Positions 23,771-35,121 of a stretch of 64,000 nt of DNA are shown here, piece after piece (position 1 is the stretch's first letter; each line of letters begins with the position of its first letter). This stretch comes from Piezodorus guildinii. Its lineage: Eukaryota > Arthropoda > Insecta > Hemiptera > Pentatomidae. A model generated the notes under the pieces. The model was not told the origin of the DNA, did not search any database, and saw only the letters and a list, made by a program, of their open reading frames with translations. Position numbers and translations under genes: made by a program. The stretch covers positions 98,504,237-98,568,236 of the forward strand of contig CM041292.1 of assembly GCA_023052935.1 (NCBI GenBank). The letters are read 5' to 3'.

Positions 23771-23823
<53 letters not shown>
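23771..23823. repeat. (TA)n microsatellite
   Basis: Pure TA dinucleotides over about 50 bp, next to the RT fragment. Confidence 0.9.
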
Positions 23824-23828
<5 letters not shown>

Positions 23829-23961
23829 TTATGTATAATAGCCAGTAATAAGTTTAAGGCCTATTCGTCACTTTACATTAACTTTTACAACTTTTTATAT
23901 AAGATAATATTTTTTCTAAATCTTTAGGATCCAACAGTATATTATACATCTTTATTATTCA

Positions 23962-25048
<1,087 letters not shown>

Positions 25049-25741
25049 GTGCGCGTAACACACGACTTTCACTTCCCTGCGTTATTAAAATCAATATAAG
25101 AATTTTTAAATACATTTAAAGTTACAAATAAATGGTTAAACAATGAATTATTTGAATTTCAATAAAAACATGTGTTTTATTAAATAGTCTATTACATTTC
25201 TATCTACAACAATCAGTTAGTTTTATCGGCTTTTCATCACTCTCCATCAACCTTTAAAATTCTGTGTATTTGATAATATTTTTTTCTAAAATCTTTAGCT
25301 TTCTAACAGTATATTATACATCTATATTACTATTCTTATGTTCAAAACCACAAAAATTCATAAAAAAATATGTTTGCACTTTTCTCATTTAGTTGTTTAT
25401 TAAATTCGCTCAACTTGCATATTTTTCTGATATTTATCAATGCTAATAAGATGATGTTCCAATTATTTTGAAATCTATAAAATTAAAGGTACTTCATAAG
25501 AAGAAAATTTAAAATATCGGCATTTAAGCCCTGTCAAACTATTTTAATCAGAATGAAACCTACGTGATGTTAAAGCCTATTGAATTTTACATTGATATAG
25601 CGAGCTTAATCAAAATCGTCGGAACCGCTTTCGAGAAAATCGAAAAAAGGTGCAAAATGCATGGTATAAATTGGCTCTTCTCGTGAGCACATTTTGATGA
25701 AAAAGGTTTAAAGGTAAATATGAAATTTCAGTTTCATAGGA

Positions 25742-25871
25742 ATTTGTCTTCCAATTTGTCTCGGAGCAGCCTAACAATCACTCTGCTCACCGCGCTCTGC
25801 ACACAGATACCTCTGTAGTTCTGGCAGACCTTCCTGTCGCCTTTCTTGAAAATGGGCGATATAAATCCACA
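25742..25871 (-). pseudogene. RT N-terminal blocks, inverted segment
   Basis: The minus strand reads GFISPIFKKGDRKVCQNYRG and then a Leu/Arg-rich helix ending RDKLEDKF. This is the RT region that should precede AFVDLEQAYDS found at 25874 on the other strand. About 50 codons of RT between the two are missing at the junction. Confidence 0.75.
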
Positions 25872-25873
25872 TA

Positions 25874-26926
25874 GCTTTCGTTGATCTGGAGCAGGCCTAC
25901 GACAGCGTCCCGAGAAATAGAATGTGGGCAGCACTGAGAGAAGCAGGTATCAATGATGCCTTAGTTAATGCAGTAAGACACCTATACCAAGACGACATTT
26001 ATCGGGTGAGGCTTGGAAAACGAGTATCAGAGCCATTCATAGGTAATAAGGGTCTGAAACAGGGCTGTAGCATGGCGCCAACCCTTTTCAAGATTTATCT
26101 CCATATGTCGGTCAAGGAATGGTTTCGTCAGTGTGGTGATGTGGGTCCTTTCATAGACGATGAACAGCTATTGTCGCTCTTTTTCGCTGACGATCAAGTT
26201 GTATTCGCTCGGAGAAAGGTCTACCTTGAGATGATAATGTGCTCATTAGGGGACTGCTATGCGTCTATGGGTCTTAAAATTAATTTCAGTAAGACGAAAT
26301 ACATGGCCATCAGCGCTATGGATGACAGTGATCTGCGAGTTGATAATGAGACATGTACAAAGGTGGATGTATTTAAATATCTGGGTTCGGACCTCGACTC
26401 CACTGGATCCTCCGAAATCGACGTAAGGAGAAAGGTAGAACAAGCTCGTAAAGCCACGCGGATGCTCCATCCTGTTCTATGGAATGACCTTCTTTTAAAA
26501 GAAAACAAGAGGAAGATCTACTATGCCATCGTAGAACCCATCCTTACTTACGCTTCGGAAACGTGGACAATGTCTAGAAAGCTCTACTCGAAAGTCCAAG
26601 CTGTGGAGATGGACTTTTGGAGAAGATGTTTACGTTTCACAAGGTAGGACCGAATAAGAAATGAGGTTGTTAGGGACAGGATGGAGGCTCCTGGGTCCGT
26701 AAACCAGCGGATAGGACTGCGAAGGCTAAGATGGTACGGCCATGTAAAACGAATGTCTACCGAACGATGGCCAAACCGAGTTTTGGATTGGCAGCCTCCG
26801 GGAAGGCGGAAACGAGGTCGACCTAGAAGTAGGTGGATATGCGGAGTGGAAGAGGAGATGGCGGGCCGGGGTCTTCAGGAGGAGGATTGGCTTGACCGTG
26901 ACCTCTGGAGCTCAGCACTGACTTGA
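25874..26926 (+). pseudogene. Reverse transcriptase C-terminal part
   Basis: Open from 25874: AFVDLEQAYDSVPR holds the first catalytic Asp, GLKQGCSMAPTLF is the QG block (near 26051), FFADDQVVFARR contains the catalytic FADD (near 26182), then INFSKTKYM, FKYLGSDLDSTG, and YASETWTMSRKL. TAG at 26645-26647 interrupts just after FWRRCLRF; the frame then shifts and continues to 26926 as RRLRWYGHVKRM and RRKRGRPRSRWICGVEEE, the C-terminal RxRWxGHV/RGRPxxRW region of these elements. GC content is clearly higher than in the surroundings. One stop plus one frameshift and the 5' inversion make it inactive. ATG at 25922 is internal. Confidence 0.8.
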
Positions 26927-27130
26927 AAAGGCAACCCTAGTTGGAACGCCTGTATAAGTAAGTTTCATAGGACTTTTCGTTTCCGTCCTAGAGTTACCAC
27001 ACACGGACACACACACACCTTTTTATGGGACTTCGTTATTTGGACTCAGGGGACTCTAAAACGTGTATTTCCGTTAAAAACTGGAATTCGAAAATTTTCA
27101 CGATCGCGATACTTTCCCTTATTATTTATA

Positions 27131-27274
27131 GTAAGTAAAAGTAAAATTCTTAAATTGATTTTAAGAACGGAGGTAAGTGAAAGTAGTGTGTTGCGAGCAC
27201 CAGATTTTTGTATGATATAATCGAGAGAATTTGTATTTTTGTAATCAAGTCGTAAAAAAAAAATTCTATAAATA
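27131..27274 (+). repeat. Repeat family A tail fragment (plus)
   Basis: TCTTAAATTGATTTTAAGAA, GGTAAGTGAAAGTAGTGTGT and GAGCACCAGATTTTT match the tail of the repeat at 43755-43815. It is the left-hand neighbour of the Polinton insertion. Confidence 0.5.
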
Positions 27275-27280
27275 AAGGTA
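27275..27280 (+). repeat. 6-bp TSD of Polinton, left
   Basis: AAGGTA immediately before the element, repeated at 42072-42077. Six-base duplications are diagnostic of Polinton/Maverick integration. Confidence 0.85.
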
Positions 27281-27540
27281 AGTAGATGTAATATACCGGT
27301 TCTGGCCCAGGGCTCCGGAGCAAGATGGCGGCGCCCATGGTTTCCCGCCAAAACTGGCCTTTATTGAACGATCGTTCGCGATCTACCTGTCGTTCGTGAT
27401 CTAGTCAATCCAACTTAACTTCATATTGTCAGTTTAATTTATCGATTAAATATTCGATAGTAGATAAGAATTGCGGGAGCTGGCGCACTTTTTTGAGGAG
27501 CCAATCAGATGCCAGCATTTGGTCACGTGACCTATGGCGG

Positions 27541-27725
27541 GAGATTTGAATTTAAATTTCGACCACGACCTAACCTTAACCACGCTGGTTCGCGCCATCG
27601 ACCTAACCTAAACCACTAAGCCACGCCCCTTTTTAGTCACGTGACCCTTCATCAACCTAACCTAAACCACTAAGCCACGCCCCTTTTTGATCACGTGACT
27701 CCCCCCCCCCCTTCATTAACCAACC
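27541..27725. repeat. Subterminal GC-rich repeats with CACGTGA (left arm)
   Basis: CCTAACCTAAACCACTAAGC followed by CACGCCCCTTTTT and TCACGTGAC occurs twice in tandem, and GGTCACGTGACC-like sites occur just outside. Mirrored at about 41627-41811. CACGTG is an E-box-type palindrome, but a role is only conjecture. Confidence 0.6.
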
Positions 27726-27780
27726 AATCACAGTACTCCATTTGAGAGTTCCTTCCGGCTAGGTCTGATGGTCTAATTGT

Positions 27781-28415
27781 AAAGTTTACTTTTGTGAAAC
27801 TTCCTTTAACTGTTACGTGACCTTCCCAATGTTTACATTTTCAGCAACGTTCTTAATGTTTACATTTTCTGCAAACCTCCCTTACTGTTACATAACCTTC
27901 CTATTGTTTACATTTTTTAAACCTCCCTAACTGTTACATAACCTTCCCATTGTTTACATTTTATGAAACCTTCCTAACTGTCACATAACCTTCCTATTGT
28001 TTACATGTTTGAAACCTCCCTAACTGTTACATAACCTTCCCTATTTTTACATTTTCCGTAGCCTCCTCAATGTTTACATTTTATGAAACCTCCCTTAATG
28101 TCAAATAGCCTTCCTATTGTTTACATGTTTGAAACCTCCCTAATTGTTACATAATCGTCCCGTTGTTTACATTTTCTGAAACCTCCCTAACTGTTACATA
28201 ACCTTCCCAATGTTTACATTTTCTGAAACCTTCCTAACTGCTACATAACCTTCCTCATGATTATATTTTCTGAAACCTCCCTTGCTGTTACATAACCTTC
28301 CCAATATTTACATTTTCCGCAACCTCCCCATTGTTTACATTTTCGGAAACCCCCCTTACTGTTATTAAACCTTTCCAATGCTTACATTTTTCGTAACCTT
28401 TTTAATGTTCACATT
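27781..28415. repeat. ~46-bp minisatellite (left arm)
   Basis: About 14 diverged units of the type TGAAACCTCCCTAACTGTTA + CATAACCTTCCCATTGTTTA + CATTTT. Mirrored at 40936-41571. Confidence 0.85.
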
Positions 28416-28784
28416 TTCTAAATCTCTTTATTTACTTTTATTTTCTCTTCACATAGTCGTGGTGCACACTCACCTTCTAAAGTATCCGCAAGAGCGCAGC
28501 ACCAGCTCTACTTTTTAATGTGCCCACCAGAGTGCGTCTCTCAGGAATTTTTAATGTTATCTTTTCAATAATGTTTTATTTTTTTTAAGCAACTTTTTTC
28601 AGCCGCCATTTTGTTTTTATGGAGCATGAGCCCACCCTGGGGCTATTTTGTTTTTATGACGTCACAACTTAAGTAATGTAAACCGGTTTGAACATGTTCG
28701 AGCATGCACCGACAGGTCGTATCATGTAGAAACAGGTTTGTGCAAGTACAAACAGGTTTGAATCATGTTTAAGCATGAAGGTAA

Positions 28785-29210
28785 GTGAAGCGTAAACATG
28801 GACTCTGAACCCTCTTAACGGCTTTAATATAAACATCGTCATAGGGCTTCTTAATCCTATACAGCTTTGAACTTTGATCCTTAATCCTACTATTTAAATA
28901 GCCATATAAGGTTCCTTAAGCATAAACGTAAACATGGACTTTGAACCCTCTTAACGGCTTTATTATAAAAATTGTCATAGGGCTTCTTAATCCTATACAT
29001 ATTTGAGCTTTGATACCTTAATCCTTTCATATAAATAGCGATATAGGGTTCCTTAAGCTTAAACGTAAACATGGACTTTGAACCTTCTTGGTGGCTTAAA
29101 TATAAACATCGTAATAGTGCTTCCTAATCCTATACAGCATTGAACTTTGATCCTTAATCCTACATTTTAAGTTGCGATAAAAAGATCCTTAAGCTTTTAA
29201 ACTTTGAACG
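28785..29210. repeat. ~136-bp tandem repeats (left arm)
   Basis: Three units beginning GTAAACATGGACT(C/T)TGAACC and containing GGCTTCTTAATCCTATACA. Mirrored at about 40140-40565. The 60-codon frame on the minus strand (28890-29072) is just repeat sequence. Confidence 0.8.
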
Positions 29211-30622
29211 ATTAACCTCTTAAGTATCAATATAGATAATGCGCTTCTTAGAATTATGGGCCGTCAATGGTTAATCCCTAATAACTTAATCGTAAACAAG
29301 CTCAATTTAAGACGTAAACATTAACTTTGTGCTGAGGATTTCTTAGTGTATAAATAAACAATAATATAAAACTTTTACCTACTTCGGACGGAAATTTATT
29401 TTATTTAAACATAATACTTTCAGCATTTTTAATTGTTTTCTCGCCTTATCAGGTCATTTAATACCATTTCCAAGCATTATTTGCTTATAATTAACTATTT
29501 TGCTCTGCAAATACACTCACAACTGCCTTTACGATGTCTTCGGGGCTGTTCGGCTACTCTCGGCCACCTTCGGTCTTCTACCATTTCCCGTTCAACTTCG
29601 CTATAATCCGGAGTTCTATCTAAAGAAATAAACAATGATAACGTTAATTCCATCGAAGGTAAACAACTTCCTTATCTTCTCTGCGTCTCTTGCTAAAGTA
29701 TAAACAATATTATATTCTATTAAAATAATATAGTACATCGTAAACATTTTGTTCATTTTCGTTAAAAGTATTATTAGTAAACAAAGTGTTGTACCTTTTT
29801 TAGTTCGGCGTTAAGCCTTAAGCCTCTTCACCACGTCAAGGTAAAGGTACATCGAAGAGGTTTTTATTTTATTTTACAACGTGATTTTTACAATAAAAAT
29901 GTGTACAAATTCAACGAAAAAATAAAGTTTATTGAAAATCAGAATTCATAAAATATAATTTCTAATACAATCAAGAATTAAACTAAATTTATGCTTATAA
30001 AAAAATAAAATCATCTCTTTTTTTTTGGTTATGTATAATCACATTGAAATTTAATTTTTCACCTGATGGCATAAACGAAATATTTGCTGTTGAGATGGTC
30101 GGCAAGGTGCGGCAATGACTATTTAATCTTCAATAAATTAACAACACCATATACTTTATCATTTTTTTTTCTTTATGTATTTAAAAGAGAAATATGAGCA
30201 TCGAAAGTATTCTGCAGGTTTATTCTATTCACCTCACATTCACTCACACATTCTAGTTTACAGGTGTTCAAACCATGCCATTGACCTTCATTCAGGGTTT
30301 ATAGGTGTTCAAACCGTGACAGTGACCCCTTTCATTCATGGTGAATAGATTTAAACAAATTTTTATTTACCTATACAGACAAAACCTTTGTTTGATACTC
30401 TGTACATTTCTCTTTCGAGACATTATGCGATGGCTGCCTTGCTGAGATGGCTTTATTAATTTAAAGACCGCCAAAATATTCCAAATTCATTAGTGAACAA
30501 ACATATTGCCACACCATGAACCATCATTTTTATTATTTGTTAGCTTAGTTTTTTTTTCAGGTCAAAGACAAAAATGGTAAATTCGCGTTTTGTTTCTTAT
30601 TATTACCAACATAATCTTTATA
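29211..30622. other. Non-coding part of left Polinton arm
   Basis: No ORF with a domain. Contains two ~50-bp repeats with GGTGTTCAAACC(A/G)TG near 30262-30330. It lies downstream of the polymerase stop and presumably includes its 3' UTR. Confidence 0.5.
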
Positions 30623-33600
30623 TTATTTCATTTCATTTAATTTATAATGACCATAGGCCAAAGTATTGATTCCGTCTACTAGTATGTGTCTTTTATTATC
30701 AAAAGGAGACAGAGAAATCTTATTTATTTCGGAACTAAAAATATTATGCAGCTTAGATTGTATCATCCTCATTGGCGTATGCATAATTTCCTTTTTAAAT
30801 AATACATTTTCATAATCCTCAAAACTAATATATTGTTTTAATGAAGCTGTTTTTACGCCTTTAGCTCGCTTTTTTATATCGTTTTCTGTCATAACAGCGT
30901 ACATTTTCGCTCTTAATCCCACATATTTTAAAATTATTTTTGAATTGAGCTCATCTTTAAACTTTCCTAACTTCTTTTTATTTTTATTCGAATAACATAA
31001 ATGTGTTTCAGGATAGTCTGAGAAATCAAAATATTGATTCATTTTTTTCATATCTTCATAGACATCATCTGTTAAAACTCTATAGATAAACGAATCTGTA
31101 TCGGTATACATCATCTTCAAGTTTTTTCCAGTATATGTTTTCATCATTATGTCATAATGAAATTGATACATTATAGTTTTTGATAAGTCTAAAATGCACA
31201 TTCCTATGTATATAGGTTTATTAAACAAGACTTTTGATTTTCCCATGTGAACAGCCACTATATTCTCATTGTAGATTGTACGATCAATGAAATTTGGTTT
31301 AGCAACAAGTTTCATCAACTTTTTACTGTCAGTTACTAGTTGAATATTCTGGCGGTTCCTGATATTTTCCATCGTTTTACCGAAAACTGCATTGTTAAGC
31401 AACTTATAAAAATCTTTTTCAAAATCATTGGATGCTCCTTTCCTTAGCTCTGTATTGTATTCTATATACGATCGTAACCATGGTGCTTGTTTAAACTTTA
31501 GAACACGGTGAATTTTTTCCAAATTTAGCCCATGCTGTAGAGCTTGAATCAAATTCTTATAATGTAAAACGTAGCGATATCTTTTTCCAAAATGTGTTAT
31601 TAATTTTTTCGAATTAGATTTTTCTCCCGGTGGTATCATCGCTTCAGGTAAGAACGGTAAATCATCATGGAAATGGTGAAGTTCTTGAGGATAACTGATG
31701 TCAATTTCAAATATGTAACCAATTTCGTCATCATCCTTAAGCTCGGATATGTTTATACGTTCCGGATTTTTAACCCATTCAAATCCTCCGTATGGTAAAT
31801 TCATGCTCATCGCTTGTCCATAAAGATTATTAGCATCTAAATAAACTATATAACTGGATTCTTCGTTTGGATTAAAATTACTCATGTACTTATTATTCGC
31901 TTCTGCATACCTGTGGGATACCTGGCACAAACCTCCTCGAATACCATGTTCTATCATTAGAATCATATCATAATCCTGTAAGAGCTCTATATTCATTTTT
32001 GTATATTTTAACATGGCGTCGAAGGTCAAACCGGGAACGGTAAAATAATGAGCTGGATCAAGTTTATGGGTCTTCATCATGACGTTTCGGAAAGATTCGA
32101 AGACATCACAAAGTAGTAGAACATCACTTTTAACGTAAAAATCAGCATATTCACCCAAAGATTTACATTTAAAGTGTTCCCATATGTTTTGAGCATGTCT
32201 ATAATCTTCGGCGCTGATATCGCTCTCATTCAATTTATTGTAAAAAGCTTCAATTGATGGTAGCTCTGTTTCATTGAACTTATCTTCATTGTCTATGTAA
32301 TCGTATGGGAAAACACCTTTTCTGGTAACCAATTTTAATTCCTCATCTCTATAATATTTTGATGTCTCCTTGAATTTGTCCCAAGAAAGAGATTTTACGA
32401 GGTAATCTAAGCTCCGCGGCATGAATCTGTAAGAATCTATAAACCTCAATTTCAGTTTACCAACATGTTTTGTAAAGGATATGTATTTTTCTTCACTATT
32501 CGGTATTACCTCAACTTCTCCAGGGGTATTTCCCAATTCTCTAACTATAAAATGTGCGTCATAATTGCTCAAGTTGTGCATTATGACAGGTACAAACGAG
32601 GGATTAACGCGTTTTAAATTACAATTATTACAAGACGCTCCTAAGTACGTTCCGGTTAGGTGGCAGTGGTCTCTAACTTTTATATTGTTTTTTCTAAATT
32701 CGTCTTGGCACATATAACAGGTTTTAGCTTCAAACCAATCTTTTTCTTCCTCCGATGAGATCTGCATTGGCTTGTTCATCTTATAAATTTCTTGAATTTT
32801 TTTAGCTATATTGATAATACATTCCATGAAATGAGAAGCGGCATCAGCTCCCCTATAAACGTACGGTTGGGTTATTGAAACGTCAACTCCTTCTATTCCT
32901 TTAACATATAGACAAAATGATATCGGATCGTGCCTCTGATATTTAGCCGTATTCTTCGACGATTCGTTTACAGGAACTAATATCGATTCAAAGTCGGCAT
33001 AGATGACAAACGGCACCTTGCTTTGTCGTTCTATATTTGAGAATCTGATAAATTGGTCTTTCTTTGGTATCTCTATTCTTACTGGTTTATTTTCAGAGCA
33101 ATATATCTTATGTTCTTCAAGTTTTTCACTGGCTTGTTTTCCATACAGATTGTTAAAATGTGTGAAGCAGCGTTTACAGATTGTTAACTTATGTTCATAC
33201 TGGCTGATTTGAGACACAACTAATCTTTCGAAATTTTTTATGTAAACATAATGGGAAGTTTTATCATCAGACGCGAGTAAAAGATCCCGGTGATCTTTCA
33301 ATTCTGTTTTACAGACCTTCAGAGGGTATATCTTATCTTTTTCATCGAACCCATAGACATTGATGTAGATGTTATTTACCTTTTCAAATTTTCTTATCTC
33401 ACTCAGTGAAGTTGGAAATGAAACGCAAGTAAAGTCATACACATGTTCTAAATTGTTATACTTAGAAACGCGTTGTGCATGCTTTTTCACAAATGATAAA
33501 ATTGAATATTTAAAACAGTACATATCATTATTCCGCACATTAATGCAAGCTTTCTTTGATTCTATAAATGGGGGGAGTGGAAGATACGTACAACCCCTTA

Positions 33601-34228
33601 GTGGCAAATATTTGTTAATTCTTAATCTGATTCCATCAACCCCACTCAGCTTCCATCCGCTTTTTTTAAATTGAGACTCCTCAGCTTCAGTTATGATTTT
33701 GGTAAAACTTTCCTCTATAAATTTGCTAAGATTGATGTCTTTAAACACACATTTGTTTCGTGTTTTGAATGCCTTATCCATCTGATCACCTACAGAATTT
33801 GTAAAAGTACATTCCAACAGACAGTTAACTTTTAATGCACCATGTTCATGTAGTGAATCTCGAATTTTATGCACCAAGAGGTTCTTAACACTTTCCAGAA
33901 ACGAGTTAATATCCATAGAATCGGACGATCTGATGAAGAATGATGCCAATCGGTTCTGAAATGCTGTCTCATACTCAACAAGTCCCTGCTTGTCTGGTAC
34001 GAGTGCTAAAATGGCATTCTTTTGTGGTTCGGATAATTTTAACTTTTTCATCAACGGTTCCTGGGTGCATACATTTTCATGTCTTTTACCGTTATAAATA
34101 TTGGGAAAAACACCTCCGCACCTCGTGCAAGTATAAGTAAAATCACCGCAACAGGATTTTTCATGTCTACGAAGGTTCTTCAAATACTCATATGTATTAC
34201 CGCAAAGGTAACATTTAAACTGACTCAT
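30623..34228 (-). CDS. Protein-primed family B DNA polymerase (Polinton PolB), intact left copy
   Basis: A 1,201-residue open frame. N-terminus: two zinc fingers (C6-C9...H22-C26 and C34-C37...H50-C54). Exonuclease: ExoI YADFES (410-415), ExoII NLSNYD (552-557), ExoIII YVKSDV (698-703). Between ExoI and ExoII is a CxxC...HCHLTG...CNNC module (504-536), as in recombination endonuclease VII-type zinc folds. Polymerase: motif A YLDANNLYGQ (796-805), motif B KLLNNAVFGKT (942-952), motif C YTDTDS (1041-1046). All catalytic acidic residues are present, so the enzyme looks competent for both synthesis and proofreading. Proteins of this family replicate linear DNA from a terminal protein. ATG is preceded by ACTTAAA, and no upstream in-frame start is better. 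No other gene of the element accompanies it. Confidence 0.9.
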   Translation of the reverse strand: MSQFKCYLCGNTYEYLKNLRRHEKSCCGDFTYTCTRCGGVFPNIYNGKRHENVCTQEPLMKKLKLSEPQKNAILALVPDKQGLVEYETAFQNRLASFFIRSSDSMDINSFLESVKNLLVHKIRDSLHEHGALKVNCLLECTFTNSVGDQMDKAFKTRNKCVFKDINLSKFIEESFTKIITEAEESQFKKSGWKLSGVDGIRLRINKYLPLRGCTYLPLPPFIESKKACINVRNNDMYCFKYSILSFVKKHAQRVSKYNNLEHVYDFTCVSFPTSLSEIRKFEKVNNIYINVYGFDEKDKIYPLKVCKTELKDHRDLLLASDDKTSHYVYIKNFERLVVSQISQYEHKLTICKRCFTHFNNLYGKQASEKLEEHKIYCSENKPVRIEIPKKDQFIRFSNIERQSKVPFVIYADFESILVPVNESSKNTAKYQRHDPISFCLYVKGIEGVDVSITQPYVYRGADAASHFMECIINIAKKIQEIYKMNKPMQISSEEEKDWFEAKTCYMCQDEFRKNNIKVRDHCHLTGTYLGASCNNCNLKRVNPSFVPVIMHNLSNYDAHFIVRELGNTPGEVEVIPNSEEKYISFTKHVGKLKLRFIDSYRFMPRSLDYLVKSLSWDKFKETSKYYRDEELKLVTRKGVFPYDYIDNEDKFNETELPSIEAFYNKLNESDISAEDYRHAQNIWEHFKCKSLGEYADFYVKSDVLLLCDVFESFRNVMMKTHKLDPAHYFTVPGLTFDAMLKYTKMNIELLQDYDMILMIEHGIRGGLCQVSHRYAEANNKYMSNFNPNEESSYIVYLDANNLYGQAMSMNLPYGGFEWVKNPERINISELKDDDEIGYIFEIDISYPQELHHFHDDLPFLPEAMIPPGEKSNSKKLITHFGKRYRYVLHYKNLIQALQHGLNLEKIHRVLKFKQAPWLRSYIEYNTELRKGASNDFEKDFYKLLNNAVFGKTMENIRNRQNIQLVTDSKKLMKLVAKPNFIDRTIYNENIVAVHMGKSKVLFNKPIYIGMCILDLSKTIMYQFHYDIMMKTYTGKNLKMMYTDTDSFIYRVLTDDVYEDMKKMNQYFDFSDYPETHLCYSNKNKKKLGKFKDELNSKIILKYVGLRAKMYAVMTENDIKKRAKGVKTASLKQYISFEDYENVLFKKEIMHTPMRMIQSKLHNIFSSEINKISLSPFDNKRHILVDGINTLAYGHYKLNEMK

Positions 34229-34650
34229 TTTAAGTGTTAAATTTCAAAATTTATGAACGGAGATAAATTTAAAATGCACACAACTTACCTTTCGTGAACA
34301 AATGAATCTTCTATAAAACTTAAATAATAAAAAATATCCAGGACGCCAACAAATTAGCAAATATTTTTAAACTCAGATAGCAGCAACAGCAACAAATCAA
34401 TGTTTTCTCTTTGAAGTCTGAAGCTTAAATGACAGTAAACACAAATGACAAGTAACACCTTAACTATCAGCTGTTGTTTACCCCCACTACCTCATGGATA
34501 CCCCCACCACCTTCCATTTTACCCCCACCACCTTCCATTTTACCCACACCACCTTCCGTTTTACCCCCACCCCCTCCAATTTTATCCCCTCCCCCCACTA
34601 CCTGCCCATGCAGTGTATCAGAGAGGTTCAGATGTAAGAAAAAATGGATT

Positions 34651-34697
34651 ATTCACGGATTTAAAGTCAATAATATGTCCTATAAGTTTCCTCAGAG
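34651..34697. other. Unique 47-bp centre of the palindrome
   Basis: The only part of the element that does not pair with the opposite arm. It runs ATTCACGGATTTAAAG to CCTCAGAG. The flanking arms pair immediately on both sides (34650 with 34698). Confidence 0.85.
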
Positions 34698-35121
34698 AAT
34701 CCATTTTTTCTTACATCTGAACCTCTCTGATACACTGCATGGGCAGGTGTGGGGGAGGAGGGGATAAAATTGGAGGGGGTGGGGGTAAAACGGAAGGTGG
34801 TGTGGGTAAAATGGAAGGTGGTGGGGGTAAAATGGAAGGTGGTGGGGGTATCCATGAGGTAGTGGGGGTAAACAACAGCTGATAGTTAAGGTGTTACTTG
34901 TCATTTGTGTTTACTGTCATTTAAGCTTCAGACTTCAAAGAGAAAACATTGATTTGTTGCTGTTGCTGCTATCTGAGTTTAAAAATATTTGCTAATTTGT
35001 TGGCGTCCTGGATATTTTTTATTATTTAAGTTTTATAGAAGATTCATTTGTTCACGAAAGGTAAGTTGTGTGCATTTTTAAATTTATCTCCGTTCATAAA
35101 TTTTGAAATTTAACACTTAAA

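Larger units (their letters stand above)
25742..26960 (+). mobile_element. Non-LTR retrotransposon with inverted 5' end, 12-bp TSD
   Basis: TSD AGTTTCATAGGA is at 25730-25741 and 26961-26972. From about 25872 rightward RT coding is on the plus strand; 25742-25871 carries the preceding RT part on the minus strand. A 5' inversion with loss of sequence at the junction is the known signature of twin priming during target-primed reverse transcription. Confidence 0.8.
25049..27130 (-). repeat. Interspersed repeat family A, copy 3 (minus), interrupted
   Basis: Reverse-oriented relative of 24061-25048, running from CTGGTGCGCGTAACACACGA back through TCGGCTTTTCATCACTCTCC and on to TTCGAAAATTTTCACGATCG (compare 42958-42977 reversed). 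Split by a retrotransposon at 25742-26960. Copies 2 and 3 together form an imperfect inverted pair. Confidence 0.55.
27281..34650 (+). repeat. Left arm (terminal inverted repeat) of the Polinton
   Basis: Pairs with 34698-42071. Differences seen by eye: one T in the PolB zinc-finger region, a C-run of 11 against 13, one base in a T-run near 34271/35075, one A near 29430/39915, and several changes near 34590/34745 beside the centre. Confidence 0.9.

Noticed and set aside
27603..27660. CCTAACCTAAACC resembling arthropod telomere repeat (TTAGG)n
   Set aside because: Only two units at each site, inside a longer repeat unit of the Polinton arm; not a telomeric array.
28890..29072. 60-codon frame in the Polinton arm (and its mirror at 40279-40461)
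   Set aside because: Composed entirely of the ~136-bp tandem repeat.
33003..33674. Plus-strand frames of 69-101 codons inside the left PolB, mirrored on the minus strand inside the right PolB
   Set aside because: Shadows of the polymerase gene, with no motif of their own.
34445..34904. Proline/histidine-rich open frames on both strands near 34.4-34.9 kb
   Set aside because: They arise from CCACCCCCACC-type short repeats at the palindrome centre, are mirrored on both strands, and have no start or splice context.
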